DNA of 16,314 nt from assembly GCA_947178085.1 (NCBI GenBank), contig CAMWWS010000017.1, positions 1 through 16,314 on the forward strand, read 5' to 3'. The stretch is from an uncultured Lachnospiraceae bacterium. Its GTDB lineage: Bacteria > Bacillota_A > Clostridia > Lachnospirales > Lachnospiraceae. Position numbers and translations under genes: made by a program. Numbering within the stretch: the stretch's first letter is position 1; every line of letters begins with the position of its first letter. Under the pieces are notes generated by a model. That model saw only the letters and a list, made by a program, of their open reading frames with translations. It was not told the origin of the DNA and did not search any database. This document shows positions 6,676 through 14,653 of this stretch, in pieces.

Positions 6676-9600
6676 CTATCGATACAACACATAGTCCTGC
6701 ATTTCTTTCATGAAACCTGCATCTGCCAGAGCATTCCTTGCCGTATCAGGGTATTCTTTCACCACAATACGCTTCATTGCGGGAAAAAGTCTTCCTTTTT
6801 TATATTCCTCCGCAAACAGCTTAAGAGATTCTGTCTGCAGCCCATCCTCAAAAACACGCAGCGTCTTTCCCTGTCGTTCCAACACAACAACAGGAGCACC
6901 TCCGCAGCATGCCACTACAGTACCCGGAACATTCATGAAGTTCCGACTTTCCATATGAGGTAATACCTTTCCCCAACACTGCGCAGGATCTACTGCATTC
7001 ACCCAGACTATTTTTTTCTCCGGTTTCTGAAGCATGCGCACTATTGTCATGAAATCTTTTTCCCTAATAAACTGTGCGCCTGACATGCTCTCCACAAAAT
7101 ACCCTCTTCTGGCACGACCGGTATACTCCCATATACGCAGTACTGACAATGCCTCCTGCCACGAAAGCCCCCATTGAGCCGCCGTCTCCCTGCAAAGAAT
7201 CACACTGCGTTCAAAGCAGCTTTCCAATCGTTCCTCTATAGACTGCTCCCTGATATTGCGTATCACATCCCACCTGCCGGCATTCAATGCCTTTATACGC
7301 ACATTCACCCGCTGCCTGGTTGTCGCATTTCTGGTTTTTTCCTTGTTAAGCCATTGCCGCACAGGAATGTAACTGTCTGCGCATACCAATCCCTTTTCCA
7401 GTAAAGACAATAGTGTATCGTAAGGCGACTCACCGGAAAGCAGATTGTTCAGCGCCTGCATAAAGCTTGCTCCACGCTTTAAAAGAGCCTCATATATGAT
7501 TCGCTCCTTTTCAGTAAGCCCTTCCAACCGTTCACTTATATCAGCATCCCAGTCAATGTTCTCCTGATAGTCAAAGCACAGCTCTCCATTTGACTCCATA
7601 TGCCAGAACAGTTCTCCTTCAGCAAGAAAAGCATCCAGCATAGCTTCCCGATAATTCTTAACCCGTCTCGGAAGCATAATCCCTTCCCAGTATGACGCCG
7701 GAAACGCTGCGCCCGCATATCTCTTTAATGTATTCCGCAGGCATTCATCTCCCGGCGCGCTTGATTCTATTCCGGAAAGCAGCAATGCCGCATATGCCTC
7801 CCCGGAGCAAGTGCTAATCTCTTCCCGCCTGTTTTTCAGCGTGCGGACTCTGGCACGGCGATATAATACTGCATGGTAATATATGGCATCCTGCTTTACT
7901 GCCTCTTCCCTACGACACAGTTCTTCCAAAATTTCTTCTGCTCTATCAACCGGCCAGCCATAACGCTCTGCTGTCTGTGCTGCATTAGCAGCTCCCCTGT
8001 AACGAAGCATACGCCTGACTATGTGAAGGCCGGCTTCTCCTAAAGCTTCCGCATACTCTTCTTCCTGTTCCGCTGCTATCCACAAGCCTTGCTCAAGATA
8101 CAGTACCCTGCCGTCTTTCGCCAGACCATCCAGCCAATCAGCCGGTATATCCAGTTCTCCTGCCGCCAGATCGCCTTCTGTCATCAAAAGAGAATGAAGC
8201 TGATTCATATCCTTAGGAAGCTTATCCCTCTTCTGCACTTGCATAAGCTCCTGCGCATCCGGCTGTAGAAGTTCTTTTTGCTTCTTTAACTCTTCCTCCA
8301 CTGCTCCATGAATTCCCCGTGGTGTGGGCGAATATTCATACATTACCGTTGCTTCCTGAACCCACTGCAGCGGAAGTGACATCGGGGATGGCACGTCAGT
8401 ATAAACCTCTCTTATCTCCACGGCTCCTGAGCGGATATCATATAAAAGTTCCCTCACCCCTTCGGAATCCCATAGTTCCTGCATACATTCCCGCGTAGTC
8501 TCACGAATCAGCGGATGCCCTTTTTCTTTTACCACCTGTTCAAGCATCTCTGCACTCCGCAGCCTCTGCATCCATAGTGGGTGTCGTCCGTTATTTTTAA
8601 CTCCCATCATCAACGCCCGACCGCTGTTATAACGGAACGCCATATTAAAGAGCGGAGTCGCCGGCAGTAAAATCTCCAAAATTCTGCTGCTTGTGTCAGG
8701 CTCAACTTTTTGCAATATTCCTTCCGGCAACGCCCGATTCCCGTAGGAATACAATAAAATTCCGTCTTCCTCATCCACACATCCGATTTCCATATCAAGC
8801 TGCTCTCTCGCCGCATTTGCCGCAAGGAGCGCTAAAGGTGCATTAATCCGCCTTCCAAATATGGAATGTATCATTAATTGACTGTTTCCTGATGAATCCC
8901 TAAAATGCTCTACTATTATCGTCCTATGGTCCGGCAGGCTTCCGGTTGACTTAATCTGCCTTTCCAGATATCCGCAGGCAAGATGCGCCGCAGCCTCATC
9001 CAACCCTAGATCTCCCAAGGCCGCCAAAAGCCTTCCGTCTTCATATGCCTCCTGCAAAGAATGAAGAATGCGTCCAAACGACTCTCCGGTCCGCTTATCA
9101 CGTCCCTTGATTTCTCCATGCCAAAAAGGAAGTCTGGCGCCCTCTGTCGGCGCCTGAGTTACGGTTACCGTATCACGGCTGATATTCAATACTCTCCATG
9201 CAAAAGCACCGAGAATAAACCTGTCACCTTTTCGGGATTCATAGACGAATTCCTCATCTACCTCACCAAGTTTTACTCCATCTTCTGTCTTCACGGAATA
9301 CAAACCCTTGTCGGGAATGGTTCCTCCTGCTGAAACGGCAAGCATCCTGCTGTAGCCGTCTCCTTCTACTCTTTCATGTATTCTGTCATACAAAATTCTG
9401 GGGCGAGCCGGAATATCCCTGTCATGCTCATAATCCCCTGCCAGCATAGCAAGAACCGCTTTTACGTCCTCTTTTCCAAGATTACGGAAAGACCATGCCC
9501 GCGGCAGAATCTCCATCACTTCAGAAAGTTCATAACTTCTGAATGCCGCCATGGAAACCAAGTGCTGGGCAAGTACATCCAGACATTCAGAAGGCGGATT

Positions 9601-10776
9601 CAAGTGCTCCACACCACCCTGCCTTGCAAGCTGTGCAGTCATGCCGCATGATAAGCATTCCGCTGCTGTTCTGGGAAAAAGATACATAACGCTTGTCCGC
9701 CCCGGATTATGTCCGGCACGTCCCAGTCTCTGCATCGTTCCCGATATTGTACGTGGGCAGCCAACCTGCAGCACTTGGTCTATCTCACCTACATCTATCC
9801 CTAATTCCATAGAGGAAGTAGCACATAGCAGTCTCAGCCGCCCCTCTCTCAGAGCCAGCTCCGTCTCATGCCGCTGCTCTTTGGACAGGCTCCCGTGATG
9901 TACTCTGGCAAAACCATCTCCACCCAGAATATTTACATAATATGACAGCTTTTCCGCATATCTTCTCCCCTCCACGAATGCGATTACGCTGCGGTTTCCC
10001 TGACAATATTTATATACCAGTTTCCCCAGTTCTTCCCATATAGGGTCCTTTTGCCTGCCCTTACCTACATCCGCATATGGACTGAGTATATTCAGCTCCA
10101 CCTTTTTATTCATTGCAGGAGCCGCAATTCCCACCTCTTCCGGAGCCAGATATTCCGCCGCCATATCCAACGGTTCAATAGTAGCGGACAAACCTATACG
10201 CTGCAGAGGCTGTCCACACAACAAATCAAGGCGCGCAATAGAAAGCATCAGATGCGCGCCTCTTTTAGTATCAATCAGGGCATGCAGCTCATCCAGAATA
10301 ACAGCCTTCGCCGTTGCCAAAACATTCTGCCCTGTCTTACTTGTCAACATTAAATATAGGGATTCAGGCGTAATAATCAAAATATGGGGCGGTTTTCTCA
10401 CCATCCGCTGTCTCTCAGCAGTAGTTGTATCACCTGTCCTGATTCCTACCGTAATCTCCTCATCAGCACTTATTCCTGTTAAAGGACGGTTTAGATTCTC
10501 CCGTATATCAGCCGCTAAAGATTTAAGCGGGGAAACATAAATCAGCTGAAGTTCCTGCTTCAAAGTCCCCTCTTCAGCCTGCCGCTTCATACGGTCTAAG
10601 AACACAAGAAATGCTGAAAGTGTTTTACCTGTTCCCGTAGGCGCCGATACCAATGTATGCTTTCCTGCTGCAATAAGCGGCCAAGCCTCCTTCTGTACCG
10701 GCGTCGGCTCTCCAAGCGTATTCTGAAACCACTCAGCCGTCTCTTTCCGAAACAGGCTTAACACGTTCTCCATCAC
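6676..10776 (-). CDS. lhr: Lhr-type superfamily 2 ATP-dependent helicase
   Basis: This 1366-residue protein has the complete SF2 motif series: PTPVQKEAW (Q-like, 25-33), APTGTGKT (Walker A, 45-52), VSPLKSLAADI (Ia), TPESL (Ib), LDELH (II, 161-165) and GLSATI (III). FVEGRRYAEKL (IV), SSMELGIDVGEID (V) and QRLGRAGHNPGR (VI) follow. The very long C-terminal part and the GRAGHNPG signature identify the large helicase-related Lhr family, which unwinds DNA or RNA-DNA duplexes with 3'-5' polarity and is linked to DNA repair. The length is between Lhr core proteins (about 900) and actinobacterial Lhr (about 1500). Motif II is DELH rather than the common DEVH/DEAH. A GTG at 10776 with AAGGG 9 bases away is preferred; an ATG follows directly at 10773. 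It is 28 bases after the PH-domain gene and 32 before the MFS-like gene. Confidence 0.92.
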   Translation of the reverse strand: MMENVLSLFRKETAEWFQNTLGEPTPVQKEAWPLIAAGKHTLVSAPTGTGKTLSAFLVFLDRMKRQAEEGTLKQELQLIYVSPLKSLAADIRENLNRPLTGISADEEITVGIRTGDTTTAERQRMVRKPPHILIITPESLYLMLTSKTGQNVLATAKAVILDELHALIDTKRGAHLMLSIARLDLLCGQPLQRIGLSATIEPLDMAAEYLAPEEVGIAAPAMNKKVELNILSPYADVGKGRQKDPIWEELGKLVYKYCQGNRSVIAFVEGRRYAEKLSYYVNILGGDGFARVHHGSLSKEQRHETELALREGRLRLLCATSSMELGIDVGEIDQVLQVGCPRTISGTMQRLGRAGHNPGRTSVMYLFPRTAAECLSCGMTAQLARQGGVEHLNPPSECLDVLAQHLVSMAAFRSYELSEVMEILPRAWSFRNLGKEDVKAVLAMLAGDYEHDRDIPARPRILYDRIHERVEGDGYSRMLAVSAGGTIPDKGLYSVKTEDGVKLGEVDEEFVYESRKGDRFILGAFAWRVLNISRDTVTVTQAPTEGARLPFWHGEIKGRDKRTGESFGRILHSLQEAYEDGRLLAALGDLGLDEAAAHLACGYLERQIKSTGSLPDHRTIIVEHFRDSSGNSQLMIHSIFGRRINAPLALLAANAAREQLDMEIGCVDEEDGILLYSYGNRALPEGILQKVEPDTSSRILEILLPATPLFNMAFRYNSGRALMMGVKNNGRHPLWMQRLRSAEMLEQVVKEKGHPLIRETTRECMQELWDSEGVRELLYDIRSGAVEIREVYTDVPSPMSLPLQWVQEATVMYEYSPTPRGIHGAVEEELKKQKELLQPDAQELMQVQKRDKLPKDMNQLHSLLMTEGDLAAGELDIPADWLDGLAKDGRVLYLEQGLWIAAEQEEEYAEALGEAGLHIVRRMLRYRGAANAAQTAERYGWPVDRAEEILEELCRREEAVKQDAIYYHAVLYRRARVRTLKNRREEISTCSGEAYAALLLSGIESSAPGDECLRNTLKRYAGAAFPASYWEGIMLPRRVKNYREAMLDAFLAEGELFWHMESNGELCFDYQENIDWDADISERLEGLTEKERIIYEALLKRGASFMQALNNLLSGESPYDTLLSLLEKGLVCADSYIPVRQWLNKEKTRNATTRQRVNVRIKALNAGRWDVIRNIREQSIEERLESCFERSVILCRETAAQWGLSWQEALSVLRIWEYTGRARRGYFVESMSGAQFIREKDFMTIVRMLQKPEKKIVWVNAVDPAQCWGKVLPHMESRNFMNVPGTVVACCGGAPVVVLERQGKTLRVFEDGLQTESLKLFAEEYKKGRLFPAMKRIVVKEYPDTARNALADAGFMKEMQDYVLYR

Positions 10777-10804
10777 TTTATTATTCCCTTCCGCTAATTA
10801 GTTT

Positions 10805-11443
10805 TCAGTTTCTGCCCCTATACTGTGTCTGATATCCATGATTCTCACCCGGCCGTAAATCATTTGGGAACTGAGTATCGGCATAAATATCAGTCTGTAA
10901 TTGCTTAATCATAGCAAATACCTGCTGATAGTCAGGAATATCACAAATTGTCAGTCCGTTGGACGAATGGGAATGAGAATGGGAACTATTGGAGCTGTAT
11001 CCCGTATGCGAGCATACTGTTACTACATCACCCACTCCCAGCCACTGGTCAAAAATCCCTCTGTGGATATTGATATGAGAAAGGTCTGTAAACGGCTTCA
11101 TCTCATATCTATAAGCAAATATTCCACCGGAAACATAGATTCCTTTATCAGTAATAATATATTGCGTATTCCTATGTTTTCTAAAAGACATAATCACACC
11201 ACCGATATAAATCCAGACCGGCATCAAATGCAGCAGCATAAACGGCAGTATAAACATGAGCATTCCACCGGCGGCGCTAAATGTAATACCAACAACTGCC
11301 AAATCAACTATCGCCCAGATCAATGCAAAAGGAAGCATCGGATTGAAAATACTTTCCAGTATAAAACATTTTTTATCCGGCTTGCCTCTCCACAATATTG
11401 ATTCATTCATTCCTACCATTGCTTCCAAATCCGATTTGTACAT
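10805..11443 (-). CDS. Bacterial PH-domain membrane protein (DUF304/YdbS-like)
   Basis: The 212-residue protein starts with NESILWRGKPDKKCFILESI, the typical beginning of bPH_2/DUF304 proteins (E-x-hydrophobic-W-x-G-x-P). Two membrane helices follow at about 36-55 and 60-84. The PH-like domain follows with TQYIITDKGIYVSGGIF and FTDLSHINIHRGIFDQWLGVGDVVTV, a good family match, and ends with ICDIPDYQQVFAMIKQL. An unusual His/Ser-rich loop (SSNSSHSHSHSSNG, about 150-163) interrupts the last strands. The tail after about 190 is polar and probably disordered. Family members are membrane proteins of mostly unknown role, some in stress or antimicrobial-peptide resistance. The ATG has GGGAGG 9 bases upstream. 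It leads the helicase transcript and lies after the terminator of the galactan operon, so its promoter must be at about 11450-11521, where I see no convincing boxes. Confidence 0.85.
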   Translation of the reverse strand: MYKSDLEAMVGMNESILWRGKPDKKCFILESIFNPMLPFALIWAIVDLAVVGITFSAAGGMLMFILPFMLLHLMPVWIYIGGVIMSFRKHRNTQYIITDKGIYVSGGIFAYRYEMKPFTDLSHINIHRGIFDQWLGVGDVVTVCSHTGYSSNSSHSHSHSSNGLTICDIPDYQQVFAMIKQLQTDIYADTQFPNDLRPGENHGYQTQYRGRN

Positions 11444-11476
11444 TAATAATTACCTCCCTCGTAAAAATCATTAACT

Positions 11477-11490
11477 GCTTATTAATAAGC
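11477..11490. promoter_or_regulatory. Perfect 14-base palindrome before the PH-domain gene
   Basis: GCTTATTAATAAGC reads the same on both strands, 34 bases before the ATG of the PH-domain gene, in the region where the promoter of the PH-lhr transcript must lie. It could be an operator. In a sequence this AT-rich, chance remains possible and no regulator is evident. Confidence 0.3.
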
Positions 11491-11521
11491 TTATCAAAAA
11501 TCACGTAAATAAGCAATATCT

Positions 11522-11568
11522 CCAACAAAAATGAAAGGCTGAAATCCTTTGCCTTTTGGATTTCAGCC
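11522..11568 (-). terminator. Intrinsic terminator of the galactan uptake operon
   Basis: Perfect 11-base arms GGCTGAAATCC (11537-11547) and GGATTTCAGCC (11558-11568) enclose a 10-base loop. On the minus strand they are followed by TTTCATTTTTGTT. The hairpin starts 24 bases after the stop of the last permease gene. On the plus strand it is also followed by a T-rich stretch, but there is no plus-strand gene to end. Confidence 0.85.
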
Positions 11569-11592
11569 CCATTTTATACTTTATTCTAATGA

Positions 11593-12438
11593 TTAACCCT
11601 TAACTCCTCCGGCTACCAGACCATTCTGAATGAACCGCTGCAAACACATAAACACAACCATAACAGGCAGAGACGAAATGACAGCAGCGGCAGAGAACAA
11701 TGTCCAATGTGCAGCGAACTGGTCACTGATAAAAGACTGCAGCCCCAATGCCAGCGTCATCTTTCCCGGTGTCTGCAGGAATATGGAAGTTATCACATAT
11801 TCACTGTATGTTGCTATAAAAGAAAACAGAAATAGCACTGCCAGCTGAGGCATTGCCAGTGGAAGAACTATCCTGTAAAAGACCTGAAACTGATTTGCTC
11901 CATCCACCATCGCCGCTTCATCAAGTTCAATAGGAATCCCGTCAATATATGATTTTAAAAGCCATATATTAAATGCGCTTCCTCCGGCCAATACAAAAAT
12001 AAGCGCAATATTACTGTCAACAAGTCCGAACTTATATATAAGGATATAGTAACCTGCAACTGCCATGCTATTAGGAAATACCTGAAGTATGAGCAGTGAC
12101 ATAAGACCATACTTTCTTCCCGTAAATCGAAGTCTTGCAAACGCATATGCTGCCAGAGAAGTAAGCGCCAGTTGGATAAACGCTACAATCAGGCAAAGCT
12201 TCAATGAATTCCACACCCAAACTGTATAATTGGTTTCCTTGAATAACTTAATATAATGCTCGGTACTCAATTTTTCCGGAAACAATGAAGATAAAAAGAA
12301 ACTGTCCCCGGCAGAAAAAGATGACATGACAATCCACAGTGCCGGAAAAACAACAACAATCATAGTAAACCAGATTACCACCCGGCTTGCCCACAAACTC
12401 CTAATATCAGAAGGAGACAATTTTTCCCTGTATTTCAT
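11593..12438 (-). CDS. ganQ: Carbohydrate ABC transporter permease, MalG-type (GanQ-like)
   Basis: The 281-residue protein has about six membrane helices and the MalG-type EAA loop DEAAMVDGANQFQVFYRIVL (about 191-210), which contacts the ATPase. The C-terminal GLVAGGVKG is typical of MalG homologues. The reading frame stays open upstream to a TTG at 12489, but those extra 17 codons run through a strong hairpin and would add LCLWPKVCRLRKG, which is unlike MalG. The ATG at 12438, 7 bases after AGG, gives MKYREKLSPSD, the normal length. With the preceding MalF-type permease, the solute-binding lipoprotein and the GH53 enzyme, import of galacto-oligosaccharides (as GanSPQ of Bacillus subtilis) is the likely role; the gene symbol is inferred from that context. 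A terminator follows at once, so this is the last gene of the operon. Confidence 0.88.
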   Translation of the reverse strand: MKYREKLSPSDIRSLWASRVVIWFTMIVVVFPALWIVMSSFSAGDSFFLSSLFPEKLSTEHYIKLFKETNYTVWVWNSLKLCLIVAFIQLALTSLAAYAFARLRFTGRKYGLMSLLILQVFPNSMAVAGYYILIYKFGLVDSNIALIFVLAGGSAFNIWLLKSYIDGIPIELDEAAMVDGANQFQVFYRIVLPLAMPQLAVLFLFSFIATYSEYVITSIFLQTPGKMTLALGLQSFISDQFAAHWTLFSAAAVISSLPVMVVFMCLQRFIQNGLVAGGVKG

Positions 12439-12460
12439 ATCAATACCTATACCTTTCCGT

Positions 12461-12520
12461 AACCTGCAAACTTTGGGCCACAGGCACAAATTTGCGGTTG
12501 AAAATCTTTGATTTTCAACC
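12461..12520. repeat. Two overlapping hairpins between the permease genes
   Basis: Hairpin A (12496-12520) has perfect 11-base arms, GGTTGAAAATC and GATTTTCAACC, around TTT. Hairpin B (12461-12499) pairs AACCTGCAAACTTTGGGCC with GGCACAAATTTGCGGTT across a 3-base loop, leaving two single-base bulges and one mismatch. The two share GGTT (12496-12499), so they cannot both form fully. Hairpin A begins at the last base of the upstream stop codon (TAG, 12520-12522). No U-run follows either of them in the gene direction, so they are not ordinary terminators. They may set the expression ratio of the two permeases, protect the upstream mRNA, or be a copy of a dispersed palindromic repeat. Confidence 0.75.
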
Positions 12521-13434
12521 TAGTCCACCTCCTTGAAAGAACCGGATAAGTGCATATTAATCAGCGTGAATGTACCTACTATGATAAAAATCAGCACGCT
12601 GAATGTTGCTGAAAGCTCATACCTGTTCGACCATGTAGTCATTTTATATGTCGTACTCGCGAGAATGTCCGTATAGCCTGCAAACTGGTTATCCACCCTC
12701 GCAGGTCCACCTTGCGTAATCATATATATATTGCCGAAATTATTAAAATTCGATGCAAATGTCGATATCACAAGCGGTATGGAAAGCCTTGTCACCATAG
12801 GCAAAGTGATGCTTTTAAAACACTGGAATTTTGACGCTCCATCTATCCTTGCGGCTTCATAGTAGTCAGCAGAAATCGCCTGCAGCCCTCCAAGACACAC
12901 GTTCATCATGTAAGGAAACCCAAGCCACACATTGACTATTATGATTCCGGTGCGCGCCCAGAATGAATTTGTAAGCCACGGAACATTCCATGCAATACCT
13001 ATAGCATGAAGCAGGTTATTAATTCCCCCATATTGCTCATTTAACAAACCCTGCCATGCAAGTATCGCTATAGTGGACGGCAGCGCCCATGGAACCATAA
13101 GCACCGCCCTATAAATTTTTGACTCCTTCAAATGAGGGTTATTCAAAAGAATTGCCAGAATAAGTCCCATTGTATATGAACCGGTCGTACTTAGAATAGC
13201 AAAACATACTGTCCAGCCAAGCACCGGAAAAAAGACATTCTTTATACTACCGGTAAATACCGTCATGTAGTTATACAATCCAACGAACGTGAAGTCATTC
13301 AAATGATACATATTGTAATTTGTAAATGAAATAACAATTGTATAAATGATTGGCAGACACGTCACGAAAAGTATGGATATAAGTGCAGGCATCAGATAGG
13401 CATATGCCCTTGGATTATTCTTTTTTTTCATCAT
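12520..13434 (-). CDS. ganP: Carbohydrate ABC transporter permease, MalF-type (GanP-like)
   Basis: The 304-residue protein has about six membrane helices. YLMPALISILFVTCLPIIYTIVISFTNYN (about 13-41) is a typical MalF-family start. The EAA loop YEAARIDGASKFQCFKSITL (about 192-211) is intact, and MITQGGP (about 237-243) is the substrate-path signature seen in MalF. It starts 4 bases after the stop of the solute-binding protein gene; GGAAAG, a weak ribosome-binding site, is 7 bases before the first of two adjacent ATG codons, so it may depend on coupling. It pairs with the MalG-type protein to form the membrane pore. The substrate (galacto-oligosaccharides) and symbol are inferred from the neighbouring galactanase. 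Confidence 0.88.
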   Translation of the reverse strand: MMKKKNNPRAYAYLMPALISILFVTCLPIIYTIVISFTNYNMYHLNDFTFVGLYNYMTVFTGSIKNVFFPVLGWTVCFAILSTTGSYTMGLILAILLNNPHLKESKIYRAVLMVPWALPSTIAILAWQGLLNEQYGGINNLLHAIGIAWNVPWLTNSFWARTGIIIVNVWLGFPYMMNVCLGGLQAISADYYEAARIDGASKFQCFKSITLPMVTRLSIPLVISTFASNFNNFGNIYMITQGGPARVDNQFAGYTDILASTTYKMTTWSNRYELSATFSVLIFIIVGTFTLINMHLSGSFKEVD

Positions 13435-13438
13435 ATCA

Positions 13439-14641
13439 CTACTTTCCGGAATTCATTAGCTCGACTGCTTCTTCAAGCTGTCTTACCATATTCTCTGCTG
13501 CTTCCTGTGGCGTAAGCTCTCCAATCCACATAGATCTGATATTGTTCGTGTGAATACTCCAGAGCTGTCCCATCTCTGACACCGTAGGCATCGGTTCACC
13601 ATTATTTATCTGCGCTATAAATGTTTTTGAATTTTCATTACTTTGAATTTCTGCATTTTCCTGATCGGATAGTTTTGCAGGAATTCTATCTCCTGCCTCA
13701 TACATTCCCATCGCCCCATTATCAATCAGGTACATAATGAATTCCCATGCCTTATCCTGATTGCTGCTCTTATTGCTCACAAAGCTCACCTGTGTTCCCA
13801 CCGGAGTGACAAAAGACTGCCCATTGAAAGTCGGCATCTCCACTATAGCAAAAGGCGTTCCCGCTGATGTAAAACCGTCGATATCCCAAGGACCGCCAAT
13901 GTAATATGCAGTCTGACCGTTTTGAAAATTGCTTCTGGCTATATCTGCCGTAACATCTGCCGAAAGCAAATTGTATTGACTACATAAGTCATTTAAAAAG
14001 TTATATGCCTGTATCGCACCACTGTTTGCCAATCCGATATCTGTAACATCATATGCGCCATTTTCATATTTGAAAATATATCCACCGCATGCTCTTACAA
14101 ATCCAAGGTCATAATAAATGCTTGTAGCATCGAACTGTAAACCACCGTCGGCTTCCGCCTGCTCGACAAGTTCCTCCCATGTGGCGGGAACTTCGGATAC
14201 CAGTTCCGTATTATAGAATAACGCAGTCGTTTCAACGGAAAGCGGCGCCGCATATCTGATACCCTCTACATAGCTCGCCTGAATTGCCGCGTCCGAGAAA
14301 TCACCGTCACTATAAAGCTCAGCAGGCACTTCCGCAGTCAGACCGGCATTGACATAGTCTGCAAGCTGGTCGTTGGGTAGCCCGACAACCGCATCAGGAC
14401 CGTCGTCACTGTTTATTGCCTGCGCAAACCGTTGAACCGAAGGGGACTGGTGGATGACCTCGACCTCATATCCATTTATCGCCCCCCATTCATCAGCATA
14501 CTTTTGGATAGTATCTGCCTCCACATCCATATTGGTCCATATAATAAGCTTCGTATCCGCCCCTTTGGATGAACCGCATCCTGAAAGCATGAAAACGACA
14601 GATGCGCACACCATTAACGCTGATATTATTTTTTTCTTCAT
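13439..14641 (-). CDS. ganS: Sugar-binding lipoprotein of an ABC transporter (GanS/MalE-like)
   Basis: The 400-residue product has a lipoprotein signal (MKKKIISALMVCASVVFMLSGC, with lipid attachment at C22), a Ser/Gly/Lys linker and a family 1 solute-binding fold. Supporting stretches are KLIIWTNMDVEADTIQKYADEW, DDGPDAVVGLPNDQLADYVNAG, PLSVETTALFYNTELV, VPATWEELVEQA, YYIGGPWDIDGF and DKAWEFIMYLIDNG, the classic maltose/multiple-sugar pattern. AAPLSVETTALFYNT and GGPWD are typical of maltose- and galacto-oligosaccharide-binding members. It should sit on the outer face of the membrane and deliver oligosaccharides to the two permeases encoded next. The ATG lies 12 bases after the GH53 stop codon, with AAGGAGG 7 bases upstream, the strongest ribosome-binding site in the operon. 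Confidence 0.9.
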   Translation of the reverse strand: MKKKIISALMVCASVVFMLSGCGSSKGADTKLIIWTNMDVEADTIQKYADEWGAINGYEVEVIHQSPSVQRFAQAINSDDGPDAVVGLPNDQLADYVNAGLTAEVPAELYSDGDFSDAAIQASYVEGIRYAAPLSVETTALFYNTELVSEVPATWEELVEQAEADGGLQFDATSIYYDLGFVRACGGYIFKYENGAYDVTDIGLANSGAIQAYNFLNDLCSQYNLLSADVTADIARSNFQNGQTAYYIGGPWDIDGFTSAGTPFAIVEMPTFNGQSFVTPVGTQVSFVSNKSSNQDKAWEFIMYLIDNGAMGMYEAGDRIPAKLSDQENAEIQSNENSKTFIAQINNGEPMPTVSEMGQLWSIHTNNIRSMWIGELTPQEAAENMVRQLEEAVELMNSGK

Positions 14642-14653
14642 TATGCAACCTCC

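Noticed and set aside
9551..9898. Plus-strand open frame opposite the helicase gene
   Set aside because: It is a shadow of the higher-GC lhr coding sequence, with low-complexity Cys/Ser/Pro-rich translation and no start signal.
10901..11401. Plus-strand open frame of 166 codons opposite the PH-domain gene
   Set aside because: It lies wholly antisense to a gene with clear family features, has no convincing ribosome-binding site, and its translation is Cys/His/Arg-rich without domain-like character.
12439..12489. N-terminal extension of the MalG-type permease from a TTG
   Set aside because: The 17 extra codons fall in the double-hairpin region and have no family resemblance; the ATG at 12438 gives the normal length and N-terminus.
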